A DNA stretch of 49,855 nt from Chlorogloea purpurea SAG 13.99 (lineage in GTDB: Bacteria; Cyanobacteriota; Cyanobacteriia; Cyanobacteriales; Microcystaceae). The notes beneath the pieces were generated by a model. That model was not told where the DNA came from. It was given only the letters and a program-made list of their open reading frames with translations, and searched no databases. The position numbers and the translations under genes are program-made. The stretch is taken from NCBI GenBank assembly GCA_016903695.1, contig JADQBB010000033.1:1-49855 (forward strand), read 5' to 3'. Positions 16,838-26,375 of this stretch are shown here, one piece after another (the stretch's first letter is position 1; the number at the start of each line of letters is the position of its first letter).

Positions 16838-17746
16838 TCAGTCGAGTTTAAATAATAACTCATAAGGAATGTCTTCTCTCGGTATTGAGCGTCTGTACAT
16901 TTCTCCTAAATGGGCTAGAACATCGATCAAGGCTAAACGATAATCTAGTAAAATTTCTTCGCTCCTCCCTTCTAGTTTTAACTGCTGAGAAAAGTCGTCC
17001 ATGAGTTCCATGTGGATTTCTAAAATTTGCGAAATGGAAATATCAGTAAAAAATACTCGATTAACGAACTGATCTATTAATTCGTTAAGAGGATAATCTT
17101 GGGTGAAATAATTTAAGACTATCTCTCGATAATTTATTTCTAACTCTTGGCGAATTTCTTGTTTGTCTGCGGAGGAAAGATTACGATAAAAATATTGATG
17201 ATTTCGCTTGTAATAAACTCCTAAATAACCGAGCCTCTCCTTTAATTTTTCCGCTAGCCTCCTCTGTTGTAGTAATAGAAAACTTTGTTTCTGCACCACT
17301 TTATCTTGTTTGCTCAATTGAGGCGGTTGGTCACTGAGGGAGCAATTAGGCGCTAGATGGAGGAAATGGGCGATCGCTCGCTCGATTACCGTCGCTATAT
17401 TATTTATTCCCCCCGTGGATAGATGCACTTCGCCACTATGATATAAATAGGCGGGAAAGTCATTAATTTGAGAATAATTCTGTTCTGGTGGGGACGTGGT
17501 ATCGATAATTACGACCGGTAAAAGAATACCGGCTTCGTAAAGTTGATTGAACAGGGGTAAGAGAGTAAGTTGATCCACTACCACCAAGCAATCTATTTTT
17601 TCTTTGTTTTCTTCCACAGACTGTATTAAGGCGGGGGCAGAATCGATAAAATTGACTTGGTAGCGCTCATCTTGCAAGATATTACTCACTGACTCCTTGA
17701 GAGAAGCCACGGGGATAAATAGGTAGATCGTCAGTCGAAAATGCAA
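16838..17746 (-). CDS. kaiA: Circadian clock protein KaiA, full-length form with a TTG start
   Basis: KaiA stimulates KaiC autophosphorylation by binding the CII A-loops. The long form is present: an N-terminal pseudo-receiver domain (about residues 1-140) plus the helical C-terminal KaiC-binding domain, with RLGYLGVYYKRN and the closing YRLALIDVLAHLGEMYRRSIPRE. No ATG or GTG is available near the start. TTG at 17746 follows an SD-like GGTGA and aligns with the start of the S. elongatus protein (302 residues here). An upstream TTG at 17770 would add eight residues. A rare start may keep KaiA scarce relative to KaiC. Confidence 0.9.
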   Translation of the reverse strand: MHFRLTIYLFIPVASLKESVSNILQDERYQVNFIDSAPALIQSVEENKEKIDCLVVVDQLTLLPLFNQLYEAGILLPVVIIDTTSPPEQNYSQINDFPAYLYHSGEVHLSTGGINNIATVIERAIAHFLHLAPNCSLSDQPPQLSKQDKVVQKQSFLLLQQRRLAEKLKERLGYLGVYYKRNHQYFYRNLSSADKQEIRQELEINYREIVLNYFTQDYPLNELIDQFVNRVFFTDISISQILEIHMELMDDFSQQLKLEGRSEEILLDYRLALIDVLAHLGEMYRRSIPREDIPYELLFKLD

Positions 17747-18011
17747 GGTAACTTCACCGGAAAGGTTCAATAATTGGTCATAGAGGGAATGATCGGGGTG
17801 ATCTGTTCAATTGTAATTAATTGTATTAAATAGAGCAATCATCCACCGGTTTTGCCGTCATAATATAAAGTAAGACAGGTATCGTAGAATAGCCTTCTCC
17901 CCCGTTAACCCCCTTCGTTACCTATCGAGATAAAACATCGAGGAGTTAAGAACAGTGATGACCTTATTACTGTAGTTTTCAGGATTCAAGCCCCCGACCT
18001 TCAGGTTCATC
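17747..18011. other. Divergent intergenic region between kaiA and the hybrid kinase
   Basis: About 265 bases holding the promoters of both the kai operon and the kinase. It is AT-rich around 17810-17870, with the near-palindromic CAATTGTAATTAATTG. No promoter could be assigned with confidence on either strand. Confidence 0.35.
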
Positions 18012-20402
18012 ATGCCTATACATACCCGTAGCCTTATCGATTTCAGTGAGCCGATCTCTCTTTATAAGCTAAGCCATCCCGTAAAATCTCTACTCGATCT
18101 CGCTCAACACCACCCGTCAGAAACTATTGTAGTTATGGATGACTTGGGAAGACCGATGGGAGCGATCGCTCCTGAAGCTCTGGAGATTTACCGGCAGGAG
18201 CAAACTAGAGAACAGAAAACCGCACTATACGGAAATATACATTCACTGCTCCTACCGATCGTAACTATACGAGTCACAACACCGATACTGGAATGGGAGG
18301 CTTATTTAACGGCGGAACTGGGACAACAAAATAGAGAGCCTATTATCATCTTAGTAGATAAAGAGGGGCAATGTCTGGGAAAACTCAATATTTGGGGATT
18401 GATGCGATTTGTGCTAGGTGAACTGCGGAAAACCGCACCACGTCCCTACAGTGCCCCCTTAAAACCCCTACTGGTGAATCTTTTAGATCAAATTCCCTTA
18501 CCTGTGTTACTCTACACGGAAGATAAACAGATCCTCCATAAAAATCCTCGCTGGCAAGAGTTGATCGGGGAAGGGATTCCTCAACAAGAATACTTACACC
18601 GGAGTAGATCGGGCAATAAAGCGATCGCTAAAAACGAATCATTAGAAACGGCGAGTACGATCGCACTCTCGAACCTCCTAATCTATCCAGGTTTGCTTCA
18701 AGACGAGGAGGAAGAGGAAACGATCTGGCAAATGATCACCGTCCCTTTAAAAGTATCACCGGAAAGGTTCGACCCCCCTTACTGGCTGATGTTAGCCACC
18801 GACGTGACCCAACATCAACAGTGTTGTATGGAATTAGCGGTCAAGAAAGCGGACTTGATCCATCTCAACCGACTTAAGGACGAATTTCTCGCTTGTATCA
18901 GTCACGAACTTAAATCACCCCTGACGGCTATAGTCGGCTTATCCAATTTATTAAAGGAAAAACAAATAGGCGAACTCAACCCCCGTCAACATCGCTACGC
19001 CGATTTAATTCATCGCAGCGGCAGGCAATTAATGAATCTGGTTAACGATTTACTGGATTTAACGAGATTAGAAACGGGACAATTAAAACTCAATAGTACT
19101 AGAGTTTCCTTAAAAGAAGCCGGTCAAAGGGCTTATCGAACGCTCAAAGATAAATATCCCGATCGTTTACCAGGAGAAATCCAATTTAGCGTCAAGATCG
19201 ATCCTCATTTAGAATACGTGATCGCGGACGAACTAAGACTACAGCAAATGTTAGTTCATCTCCTCGATAACGCTATAAAATTCACCCCGTCAGGGGGTCA
19301 GATCGGTATTAAAATTAGTTCTTGGGAAAATTGGTTAGGTATCAGCGTCTGGGATACGGGCATAGGCATTCCCGAAGAATCCCAAGGATTGATCTTTCAA
19401 AAATTCCAACAGCTAGAAAGTCCCCTGACCCGCCAATTTGAAGGTACTGGCTTGGGACTAGTATTAACCCAGCGTCTGGCGAAGGCTCACGGGGGGGATA
19501 TTTCTTTTATTTCTAAGCCAGGTAGCGGCAGCGAATTCACCTTGCTGTTACCGCCCTACCCCATACTGGAATCGACGGGGCTGAACTCCCTGTTACCTTC
19601 CGGGGGCAAAAGAAAATTAGTCTTGATAGTGGATTCGAGTCCGAGGGGAATCGAGTTGTTAGAAGATTATTTGGAGCGACTGGATTATAAAAGTATCATC
19701 GCCCGTAGCGGTACGGAAGCGATCGAAAAAGCCCGCGGTATCAAACCCGAATATATCTTCGTCAATCCCGACCTGCCTCTTTTATCGGGGTGGGATGTTC
19801 TCACCTTGATCAAATCTGACCCGGCCACTCAAAACCTGAAAGTGATCGTTATAGCCCCCCCGGAAGCTCGTGAGCGCAGTGAAAACAATAAAGCTGATGG
19901 ATTCTTATCCGTGCCCCTGACCCTGCTACCTCTACAATCTTTGTTGACGGGACAAGCAGCTCTGCCCGCGGCTAAACCCCTCAAACCCCCGACTATTCTG
20001 CGACTTTACGATACGGAACAACCGGACAGTTTAGCTTGTAGTTGGGTGTGGTGGACGCAATTATCCCAGATGAATTATCGCCTCTTAGAAGCCGACAGTT
20101 TAGAGCAGGCTGAACTTTTAGCCAGTGTCTGGGCGGTAGATTTAATCTTGATCGATCGGACGATCGCCGTCGATCTAGAACAATTCTTCCAAGGTTTAAG
20201 TAACTCTCCCTATCTATCGCCCATTCCCCTGATCACCCTCGACGCGCAAATAACTCAAGCGGCGAATCAATGGCATCAACTGACGGTTTTTCCCTGTTTG
20301 ATCCCCCCGGGAGAATATCAAGTGGAACAGCTACTACAAGTTATTCACATAGCTTTAGAAACCCAAGCTCTCAACGGCGATAATAGCCAAGTTAGCCCAT
20401 AA
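18012..20402 (+). CDS. Soluble hybrid histidine kinase with degenerate receiver domains, divergent from kaiA
   Basis: The protein has 796 residues and no membrane segment. Residues about 16-135 look like a CBS-type pair, and about 150-265 like a PAS domain. HisKA carries H298 (CISHELKSP). The HATPase has N420 (LLDNAIKF), DTGIGIP at 448-454 and GTGLGL at 478-483. A receiver at about 534-650 lacks key residues: the phospho-Asp position is N585 (FVNPDLP), the acidic pocket keeps only D541, and the conserved Lys is Val. A second, more diverged receiver-like domain fills about 662-785. The kinase core looks active but the attached receivers should not accept phosphate. Its position beside kaiA makes a clock input or output role plausible but unproven. 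Confidence 0.85.
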   Translation: MPIHTRSLIDFSEPISLYKLSHPVKSLLDLAQHHPSETIVVMDDLGRPMGAIAPEALEIYRQEQTREQKTALYGNIHSLLLPIVTIRVTTPILEWEAYLTAELGQQNREPIIILVDKEGQCLGKLNIWGLMRFVLGELRKTAPRPYSAPLKPLLVNLLDQIPLPVLLYTEDKQILHKNPRWQELIGEGIPQQEYLHRSRSGNKAIAKNESLETASTIALSNLLIYPGLLQDEEEEETIWQMITVPLKVSPERFDPPYWLMLATDVTQHQQCCMELAVKKADLIHLNRLKDEFLACISHELKSPLTAIVGLSNLLKEKQIGELNPRQHRYADLIHRSGRQLMNLVNDLLDLTRLETGQLKLNSTRVSLKEAGQRAYRTLKDKYPDRLPGEIQFSVKIDPHLEYVIADELRLQQMLVHLLDNAIKFTPSGGQIGIKISSWENWLGISVWDTGIGIPEESQGLIFQKFQQLESPLTRQFEGTGLGLVLTQRLAKAHGGDISFISKPGSGSEFTLLLPPYPILESTGLNSLLPSGGKRKLVLIVDSSPRGIELLEDYLERLDYKSIIARSGTEAIEKARGIKPEYIFVNPDLPLLSGWDVLTLIKSDPATQNLKVIVIAPPEARERSENNKADGFLSVPLTLLPLQSLLTGQAALPAAKPLKPPTILRLYDTEQPDSLACSWVWWTQLSQMNYRLLEADSLEQAELLASVWAVDLILIDRTIAVDLEQFFQGLSNSPYLSPIPLITLDAQITQAANQWHQLTVFPCLIPPGEYQVEQLLQVIHIALETQALNGDNSQVSP

Positions 20403-20452
20403 TTTTTTAGAATATAATACTGCCTAGCCATCCAAAATCGAGGAGGGGTATC

Positions 20453-20929
20453 GTGATTCTCAATTTTTCCGTCAGAATTGTCCTCGCCAAGGGCAAATTA
20501 TTCTGTAAATTCTCGTTTTTCAAAACCTATCGGGTCATCAGTACCGCGCCCGCGGATATTCTTTGGCAGAAATTAATCAATCTGGCGGATGTATCTTGGA
20601 ATCCCTTACTATCCCATACCAACGTGCCTTTAGGTTTAATCGCTAAACCAGGTTTGATCTATCAGGCGGTGACGCGTTTAACTCCCTTTCCCATCCGCTT
20701 CTTCGTGGAGAATGTGCGACCAGGAGAGTTACTGAGTTTGAGGGTTCTCGCTATCCCCGGTATGGAACAGAAAATGACCTATCAAGTAGAGTCTAGCGTG
20801 TGCGGCACTTATCTGTCCTATTCCGTCACCCTTCGAGGTTGGCTATCGCCCTTTATTTGGTGGGTGACTCGTCCTTATATCGATCGAGTAGCTGCGGCTC
20901 TAGTTCGCTCGGCGGAAAGAATGGCCTGA
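20453..20929 (+). CDS. SRPBCC (START-like) lipid-binding-fold protein
   Basis: A 158-residue protein with the polyketide-cyclase/dehydrase-like pattern: a start strand, APADILWQKLINLADVSWNPLL, beta strands and a long C-terminal helix (YIDRVAAALVRSAERM). The fold binds hydrophobic ligands. The ligand is unknown. GTG at 20453 is the start: AGGAGG lies six bases upstream. The gene stands between the kinase and mrp and may be cotranscribed with mrp, about 53 bases downstream. Confidence 0.75.
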   Translation: MILNFSVRIVLAKGKLFCKFSFFKTYRVISTAPADILWQKLINLADVSWNPLLSHTNVPLGLIAKPGLIYQAVTRLTPFPIRFFVENVRPGELLSLRVLAIPGMEQKMTYQVESSVCGTYLSYSVTLRGWLSPFIWWVTRPYIDRVAAALVRSAERMA

Positions 20930-20982
20930 ATAAAGATAAAATCAAGGAAATATTTATTTCCATTTCAGGCATTTCTCGCACC

Positions 20983-22047
20983 ATGAAGCTCGATACCCAA
21001 TCTGTACTCGATGTTCTGCGCCCTGTTCAAGACCCCGAACTGCGGAAGAGTTTAGTAGAACTGAACATGATCCGCAACGTGGCGATCGAAGGTGATAAAG
21101 TGAGCTTTACTCTGGTCTTAACCACCCCCGCCTGTCCCTTAAGGGGTTTGATCGTGGACGATTGCGAGAGGGCGGTAAAAAAATTACCCGGAGTGGGTAG
21201 CGTCTCCGTAGAAGTAACCGCCGAAACTCCCCAACAGAAATCTTTACCCGATAAACAATCCGTGACGGGGATTAAAAATATCATCGCTATTTCCAGCGGT
21301 AAAGGCGGCGTGGGCAAAAGCACCGTGGCCGTGAACGTGGCGGTAGCCCTAGCTAAAACCGGGGCGAGAGTGGGCTTACTGGACGCGGATATTTACGGGC
21401 CTAACGCCCCCACCATGTTAGGTTTAGCCAGTTCGGATATAAAAGTAAAAGCCGGTAGCGGCGGCGAAATCCTCGAACCGGCTTTTAATCACGGCGTTAA
21501 AATGGTGTCGATGGGATTCCTGATCGACCCGGATCAACCGGTGATCTGGCGCGGCCCCATGCTTAACGGCATCATCCGTCAATTTCTCTATCAGGTCAAT
21601 TGGGGAGAGTTAGATTATTTGATCGTGGATATGCCCCCCGGTACTGGGGATGCCCAATTAACCTTGATTCAATCGGTGAGTTTAGCGGGTGCGGTCATCG
21701 TCACCACTCCCCAGAATGTCTCTCTAATCGATGCCCGACGCGGCTTGAAAATGTTCCAGCAGATGGGGACGAATGTTTTAGGCATCGTCGAAAATATGAG
21801 TTATTTCATCCCGCCCGATATGCCGGAGAAAAGTTACGATCTGTTCGGTTCAGGCGGGGGAGAAAAAGCGTCACGGGAATTAAATGTCCCTTTACTCGGT
21901 TGTGTGCCCTTGGAAATCTCTTTAAGAGAGGGGGGAGATAATGGTATACCGATCGTTATCGCTAATCCAGAATCAGCCTCCGCCAAGTCCCTGACCGCCA
22001 TCGCCGGACAAATCGCGGCTAAAGTGTCCGTTATCGCCCTCAGTTAG
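20983..22047 (+). CDS. mrp: Mrp/NBP35-family iron-sulfur carrier ATPase
   Basis: This 354-residue P-loop ATPase has an N-terminal MIP18-type domain (residues 1-80) with TPACPLR, where the Cys may bind a cluster or partner. The deviant Walker A SSGKGGVGKST is at 104-114 and the MPPGTGD motif follows. It is thought to carry Fe-S clusters, which matter for photosystem I and ferredoxin enzymes. The C-terminal CxxC motif of many Mrp proteins is absent here (ENMSYFIPPDMPEKSYD), so cluster binding must differ. The ATG at 20983 is chosen over longer in-frame extensions because MKLDTQSVLDVLRPVQDPELR is the family N-terminus. Confidence 0.93.
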   Translation: MKLDTQSVLDVLRPVQDPELRKSLVELNMIRNVAIEGDKVSFTLVLTTPACPLRGLIVDDCERAVKKLPGVGSVSVEVTAETPQQKSLPDKQSVTGIKNIIAISSGKGGVGKSTVAVNVAVALAKTGARVGLLDADIYGPNAPTMLGLASSDIKVKAGSGGEILEPAFNHGVKMVSMGFLIDPDQPVIWRGPMLNGIIRQFLYQVNWGELDYLIVDMPPGTGDAQLTLIQSVSLAGAVIVTTPQNVSLIDARRGLKMFQQMGTNVLGIVENMSYFIPPDMPEKSYDLFGSGGGEKASRELNVPLLGCVPLEISLREGGDNGIPIVIANPESASAKSLTAIAGQIAAKVSVIALS

Positions 22048-22052
22048 TAGCC

Positions 22053-23309
22053 ATGTTGCACAAATCCCTAGCGCGTGTTAATTGGAAAGTTTGGTTAGCC
22101 GATTTACCTCAAGTAGATTGGTTTCTTTTTTATCTAGTGGTGGCGTTAACCGCTTTCGGCGGTTTGATGATTCACAGTACGGAAATGCACAAACCGACTA
22201 TCAATTGGTGGCAACACTGGTTATTCGGTGTCGCCGGTACGATCATCTCCCTCTTTTTAGCCCGTTGGCGTTACGAAAATCTCCTACAGTGGCATTGGCT
22301 GACCTACCTTATCACCAATCTATCTCTGATCGCGGTAATTATTATGGGTGTCACCGCTAACGGGGCGGAAAGTTGGATCAATATCGGCGGCTTCAACGTT
22401 CAACCCTCCGAGTTCGCTAAAGTGGGGGTGATCATCTCACTCGCGGCTATACTCCACCAGCACCCCGCCGAGAATTTGATGTCCATCATCCGGGTGTTTG
22501 CGGTGACTTCCGTCCCTTGGGTACTGATACTTCTACAGCCGGATTTAGGTACGGCTTTGGTTTTCGGGGCGATTACTATCGGGATGTTGTATTGGGCTAA
22601 CGCTAAACTGGGCTGGATCGTTCTCTTGCTTTCTCCCCTGGTCTCGGCTTTCCTTTATAATCTCCTCTTCCCTGGTTGGGTGGTGTGGATGGTGATAGTG
22701 GCCCTCATCGCTTGGTTTACCCTACCTATACGTTTCTTCTCCGTGGCGGTAGCTATAGCGATCAACACCGTGAGTGGTAAGTTGGGTCAACTCCTCTGGG
22801 GATTATTAAAACAGTATCAGAAAGAGCGTATCACCCTGTTCCTTCACCCGGAACAGAATCCTCTCGGCGGTGGTTATCAGTTGATTCAATCCCGCATCGC
22901 TATCGGCTCTGGACAGTTATGGGGTAAAGGGCTATTTCAAGGCAGCCAAACCCAGTTAAATTTTATCCCCGAACAACACACGGATTTCATTTTCTCCGTG
23001 GTAGGGGAAGAATGGGGCTTTGTCGGTGCTTTGGGTATTTTATTGGTGTATTGGCTCATCTGTCTGCGTCTCGTGATCATCGCCTGTACCGCCAAGGAAA
23101 ATTTTGGATCTCTCATCGCTATCGGTGTACTGTCGATGATTGTTTTCCAGACTATCATCAATATCTGTATGACCGTGGGACTAGCACCGATCACGGGGAT
23201 TCCCCTACCTTGGCTTAGTTATGGTCGATCGTCTTTACTGACTAATTTTATCGCCCTCGGATTGGTGGAATCGATCGCTAATTATCGCCCTCGCAAAAGT
23301 TTGTATTAA
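22053..23309 (+). CDS. rodA: Rod-shape-determining peptidoglycan polymerase RodA
   Basis: A SEDS-family membrane protein of 418 residues with about ten membrane helices. The family motifs are seen: GAESWINIGGFNVQPSEFAK, LLQPDLGTALVF, LNFIPEQHTDFIFSVVGEEWGF and GIPLPWLSYGRSS near the C-terminus. RodA polymerises lipid II glycans in lateral wall growth, with a class B PBP as partner. A PBP2 gene lies about 10 kb away at 32297. The gene follows mrp after five bases, and the next gene overlaps its stop (TAATG). Confidence 0.93.
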   Translation: MLHKSLARVNWKVWLADLPQVDWFLFYLVVALTAFGGLMIHSTEMHKPTINWWQHWLFGVAGTIISLFLARWRYENLLQWHWLTYLITNLSLIAVIIMGVTANGAESWINIGGFNVQPSEFAKVGVIISLAAILHQHPAENLMSIIRVFAVTSVPWVLILLQPDLGTALVFGAITIGMLYWANAKLGWIVLLLSPLVSAFLYNLLFPGWVVWMVIVALIAWFTLPIRFFSVAVAIAINTVSGKLGQLLWGLLKQYQKERITLFLHPEQNPLGGGYQLIQSRIAIGSGQLWGKGLFQGSQTQLNFIPEQHTDFIFSVVGEEWGFVGALGILLVYWLICLRLVIIACTAKENFGSLIAIGVLSMIVFQTIINICMTVGLAPITGIPLPWLSYGRSSLLTNFIALGLVESIANYRPRKSLY

Positions 23310-23941
23310 TGGGTTTAATGATGGTTTTCCAGGGTGATATTTGGTCTACGGGGTTAGATGTTTCTCCGGGGGAAGTGGAAGCCCTGGGTCAAATTCTTTC
23401 GACCGATGAATGGGAAAGGGCCGATCGTTTTAAGTTCCCGCGGCATAAGCGCAGGTTTATCGTTGCTAGGGGAAGACTGCGACAGATCTTGGCTCGTTAT
23501 CTTCATCTGGCTCCTCAGGATATAGTTTTTACCTATAGCCAGGAGGGTAAACCTGCACTTGAATGGTCTGATTTATGCTTTAACTTGTCTCACACCGGGG
23601 ATTTGGCAATTTATGGCATCTCTTGGCATGGTGCTATAGGTATCGATTTGGAGTTTATCCGTCCCGTAGGTTCTCTTTTATCCTTGACAAAAAAATACTT
23701 TTGTGAATCTGAGCAAAAAATTATCGAACGCTCGGAAAATCAAACGCAAACTTTTTTCAGGATCTGGACGGCAAAAGAAGCTTATCTGAAAGCCACGGGG
23801 GAGGGTATCGCCGGGGGATTACAACAAATAGAGATAAGTTTAGAGCCATCGCTACAAGGAAGCGTTAAAGGTTGGATCTTACGGGAATTGCCTTTAGAAC
23901 CCGATTACGTCTGCACTCTTTGTTATCGATCCCAAGACTAG
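23309..23941 (+). CDS. 4'-phosphopantetheinyl transferase, Sfp/HetI type
   Basis: The enzyme transfers phosphopantetheine from CoA to carrier proteins of fatty-acid, polyketide or peptide synthesis. The 210-residue protein has the two-lobe Sfp architecture with the metal-binding IGIDLEFIRP motif in the middle and WTAKEAYLKATGEG later. Its ATG shares a base with the rodA stop, so the genes are coupled. In cyanobacteria one such enzyme usually serves all carrier proteins, and no synthase cluster is visible in the window. Confidence 0.9.
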   Translation: MGLMMVFQGDIWSTGLDVSPGEVEALGQILSTDEWERADRFKFPRHKRRFIVARGRLRQILARYLHLAPQDIVFTYSQEGKPALEWSDLCFNLSHTGDLAIYGISWHGAIGIDLEFIRPVGSLLSLTKKYFCESEQKIIERSENQTQTFFRIWTAKEAYLKATGEGIAGGLQQIEISLEPSLQGSVKGWILRELPLEPDYVCTLCYRSQD

Positions 23942-23960
23942 GGTATTCTAGATAATACCC
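23941..23960. terminator. Hairpin after the phosphopantetheinyl transferase gene
   Basis: A GGGTATT/AATACCC stem with a six-base loop begins at the last base of the stop codon. No T-run follows, so it may be a weak terminator or an RNA-stabilising hairpin. Confidence 0.4.
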
Positions 23961-23985
23961 CTCGTGGACTTTGAACGATTAACCG

Positions 23986-25551
23986 ATGAGCTTAGAGACC
24001 GCTACCGATGAAGTTATCAAACAAAATTTAGAACAGTTCTTAATTGTCCTTTCCGTATCTTTAAGTGTCGCTACAGTTTCTCGTATATTTAGCTGGTTTC
24101 GCCAAATTCCCTACACCTTACTTCTAGTGATCGTGGGCTTGGGTTTAGCCTTCGTGGATATTCGTTTAATCAACCTTTCCCCCGAACTAATCCTGGAGAT
24201 TTTCTTACCACCCCTATTATTCGAGGCATCTTGGAATACGCGCTGGCGGGATCTGAAAGCCAATTGGTTGCCGGTGAGCCTGTTCGCCGTGGTGGGGGTG
24301 ATCATTTCTATTTTCGGGGTGGGGGTGGCCCTGCGGGAGTTAACCACTTTACCCCTCGTCACCGCCCTGTTAGTGGGGGCTAGTGTATCCTCTACCGATC
24401 CGGTAGCGGTAGTGGCCCTGTTTCGGGATATAGGCGCGCCGAAGCGGTTAACGGTACTGATGGAAGGGGAAAGTCTTTTTAACGATGGGGTGGCGGTAGT
24501 GGCCTTCGTCCTTTTGGTGGAAGTGCCTTTAGGAGCCCACGGTTTATCTATCCGGGATACGATTATCGCCGTCTGTAGCGTGGTGGGTATCGGTGTGGGT
24601 ATCGGTTGCCTGATCGGTTTCGGTATTTCCTATCTGACCCAACGTCTCGATTTACCCCTGGTGGAACAGTCTTTAACTTTAATAGCCGCTTATGGCGCTT
24701 ATATTCTCACGGAAAATTTGGGCGGTTCGGGGGTTATCGGCGTTGTCACCGCCGGACTGATTTTAGGGAATTTCGGATCTAGAATCGGTATGACTCCGAG
24801 AACTCGTTTATTGGTGACGGAGTTCTGGGAGTTTTTAGCGTTTTTCGTCAATTCGATCGTGTTTCTCCTCATCGGCGATCAGATTAGATTGTCCACTTTA
24901 ACCGATAATTTAGGATTGATCTTCATAGCCATTTTTGCTGTGGTGGCGGTACGTTTAGTGGCCATTTTCGCTCTCGCCAGTTTCAGTAATCTATTTGCAG
25001 AGAAACCCATAGATATAAAGGAGAAGATTATTCTCTGGTGGGGCGGGTTGCGGGGTTCCGTATCGATCGCTCTAGCTCTCAGTGTACCGACTATTTTCCC
25101 AGGCAGACAGGAGTTAATCGAAATCGTTTTCGGGGTAGTTTTATTCACCCTACTTTTTCAAGGTTTAACGATTCGCTGGTTATTATCGAAATTGGATTTA
25201 ATCGGTGATCAACCTTTGCGTCAATCTTATTCGGAGTTAGTAGCCCGTCAGCTAGCTTTGAAAAGAGTGTTAACTTATTTGGAAAATCTGAAGAAGGACG
25301 CAGATGGTAATTCTGACTTACACAGGCTCGAGAGAGAATTGATAACAGAACAGCTAATCAGTGTACAAGAGGAGATTAAAAAACTTAATTCAGAATATCC
25401 CCAATTACAGTTATTAACTACCGAGTATTTAAAGGAAACTTTATTAGATATTGAAGCTGATACCTACGCCGAGTTGATCAGGGCCGGGCGATTAACCACT
25501 AATGTATCGCCGGTGTTACAAGAGATCCTGTCCAAGAATCATAAATTATGA
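23986..25551 (+). CDS. CPA1-family Na+/H+ antiporter, first paralogue
   Basis: This 521-residue membrane protein has about twelve helices and a cytoplasmic C-terminal tail from about residue 420 that is rich in charged helices. The transport core is recognisable: T137-D138-P139 (SSTDPVAVV) and F165-N166-D167-G168 (ESLFNDGVAVV), plus the WGGLRGSVSIALALS segment. It exchanges sodium for protons and helps in pH and salt homeostasis. A close paralogue starts at 26376. The two differ most in the C-terminal tail. The gene comes 44 bases after the transferase gene, with a hairpin between. Confidence 0.93.
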   Translation: MSLETATDEVIKQNLEQFLIVLSVSLSVATVSRIFSWFRQIPYTLLLVIVGLGLAFVDIRLINLSPELILEIFLPPLLFEASWNTRWRDLKANWLPVSLFAVVGVIISIFGVGVALRELTTLPLVTALLVGASVSSTDPVAVVALFRDIGAPKRLTVLMEGESLFNDGVAVVAFVLLVEVPLGAHGLSIRDTIIAVCSVVGIGVGIGCLIGFGISYLTQRLDLPLVEQSLTLIAAYGAYILTENLGGSGVIGVVTAGLILGNFGSRIGMTPRTRLLVTEFWEFLAFFVNSIVFLLIGDQIRLSTLTDNLGLIFIAIFAVVAVRLVAIFALASFSNLFAEKPIDIKEKIILWWGGLRGSVSIALALSVPTIFPGRQELIEIVFGVVLFTLLFQGLTIRWLLSKLDLIGDQPLRQSYSELVARQLALKRVLTYLENLKKDADGNSDLHRLERELITEQLISVQEEIKKLNSEYPQLQLLTTEYLKETLLDIEADTYAELIRAGRLTTNVSPVLQEILSKNHKL

Positions 25552-25552
25552 G

Positions 25553-25587
25553 AGTGGCTAGTGGGTAGTGGCCAGTGGCTAGTGATT
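25553..25587. repeat. Short direct repeats GTGGCTAGTGG
   Basis: GTGGCTAGTG occurs at both ends of this stretch, with a GTAGTGGCCA variant between. It is a small AGTGG-rich slippage tract between the antiporter and Uma2 genes. I see no other function. Confidence 0.5.
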
Positions 25588-25598
25588 AGAGATCACCG

Positions 25599-26234
25599 CT
25601 AAATCTTTAAACCATCGTGCAAAGTTTTGAGAACCGCCGCCATATCCCCCGCCAACATTGCCGGCCCGTTCAGCCACAAACCGGTAAATTGACGACTGCG
25701 GAAGATGCCATCAGTATCGGGCTGCATTAAAACGTATCTCCCCTCTTCGAGTACGAACCAATCGATCTGAGCGTCCAATGTACGCCAGACGATGTACTCC
25801 TTTATCCCGTTACGCCAGTAAGCCCGTTTCTTATCGTGCAGGTCGTAGGAGGCGGTAGAGGCGGAAATCTCTACTACTAACTCCGGTGTGCCGACTATAT
25901 ACCCATCTTCGTCGATGCGGGCATTACCGTCGATTCGGAATAAAACCCCATCCGGTTGCGGTTCATTCTCGTTATCGAGTCTCAGGGTTGGCTCGATGCC
26001 CAGATCAAGATCGCCCATAGCGGTTTTGTAAGTCCATAGCCAACCGATCAAATTGCTATGAGGTTCGGCGTGGACGGTAAAACGTACTGGAGAAGCCACG
26101 TATACAATTCCTTCGATTAATTCAGCTTTTCTAATGTGGGGGCTGGCCTCGTAACGGCGTTCAAATTCGACCCGGTGCAGGCGATCGCCATTTTCCAGTA
26201 AAGGTATACCCGACGCAATTTTAGCAATAGTCAT
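25599..26234 (-). CDS. Uma2-family (DUF820) putative endonuclease
   Basis: A protein of 211 residues with the PD-(D/E)xK-type core common in cyanobacteria. The catalytic-looking acid is in EPQPDGVLF and the E-x-S/K segment is ELVVEISASTASYDLHDKKRAYW. The family is widely amplified in cyanobacterial genomes and its biological role is not known. It is on the opposite strand between two paralogous antiporter genes, which suggests that it, or a segment carrying it, arrived when or after the antiporter was duplicated. Confidence 0.85.
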   Translation of the reverse strand: MTIAKIASGIPLLENGDRLHRVEFERRYEASPHIRKAELIEGIVYVASPVRFTVHAEPHSNLIGWLWTYKTAMGDLDLGIEPTLRLDNENEPQPDGVLFRIDGNARIDEDGYIVGTPELVVEISASTASYDLHDKKRAYWRNGIKEYIVWRTLDAQIDWFVLEEGRYVLMQPDTDGIFRSRQFTGLWLNGPAMLAGDMAAVLKTLHDGLKI

Positions 26235-26375
26235 CGCATTCTTTAAATATCTGGACTCGTTACTCGATCATATCTTTACAGAAGCATCATTACAAAAGGT
26301 TTTCGATAATCCGTGATAGACTTTGTGATTGACAGGCGATCTGCCCTATCCCTTACTGATAACTAAAATAAATCG

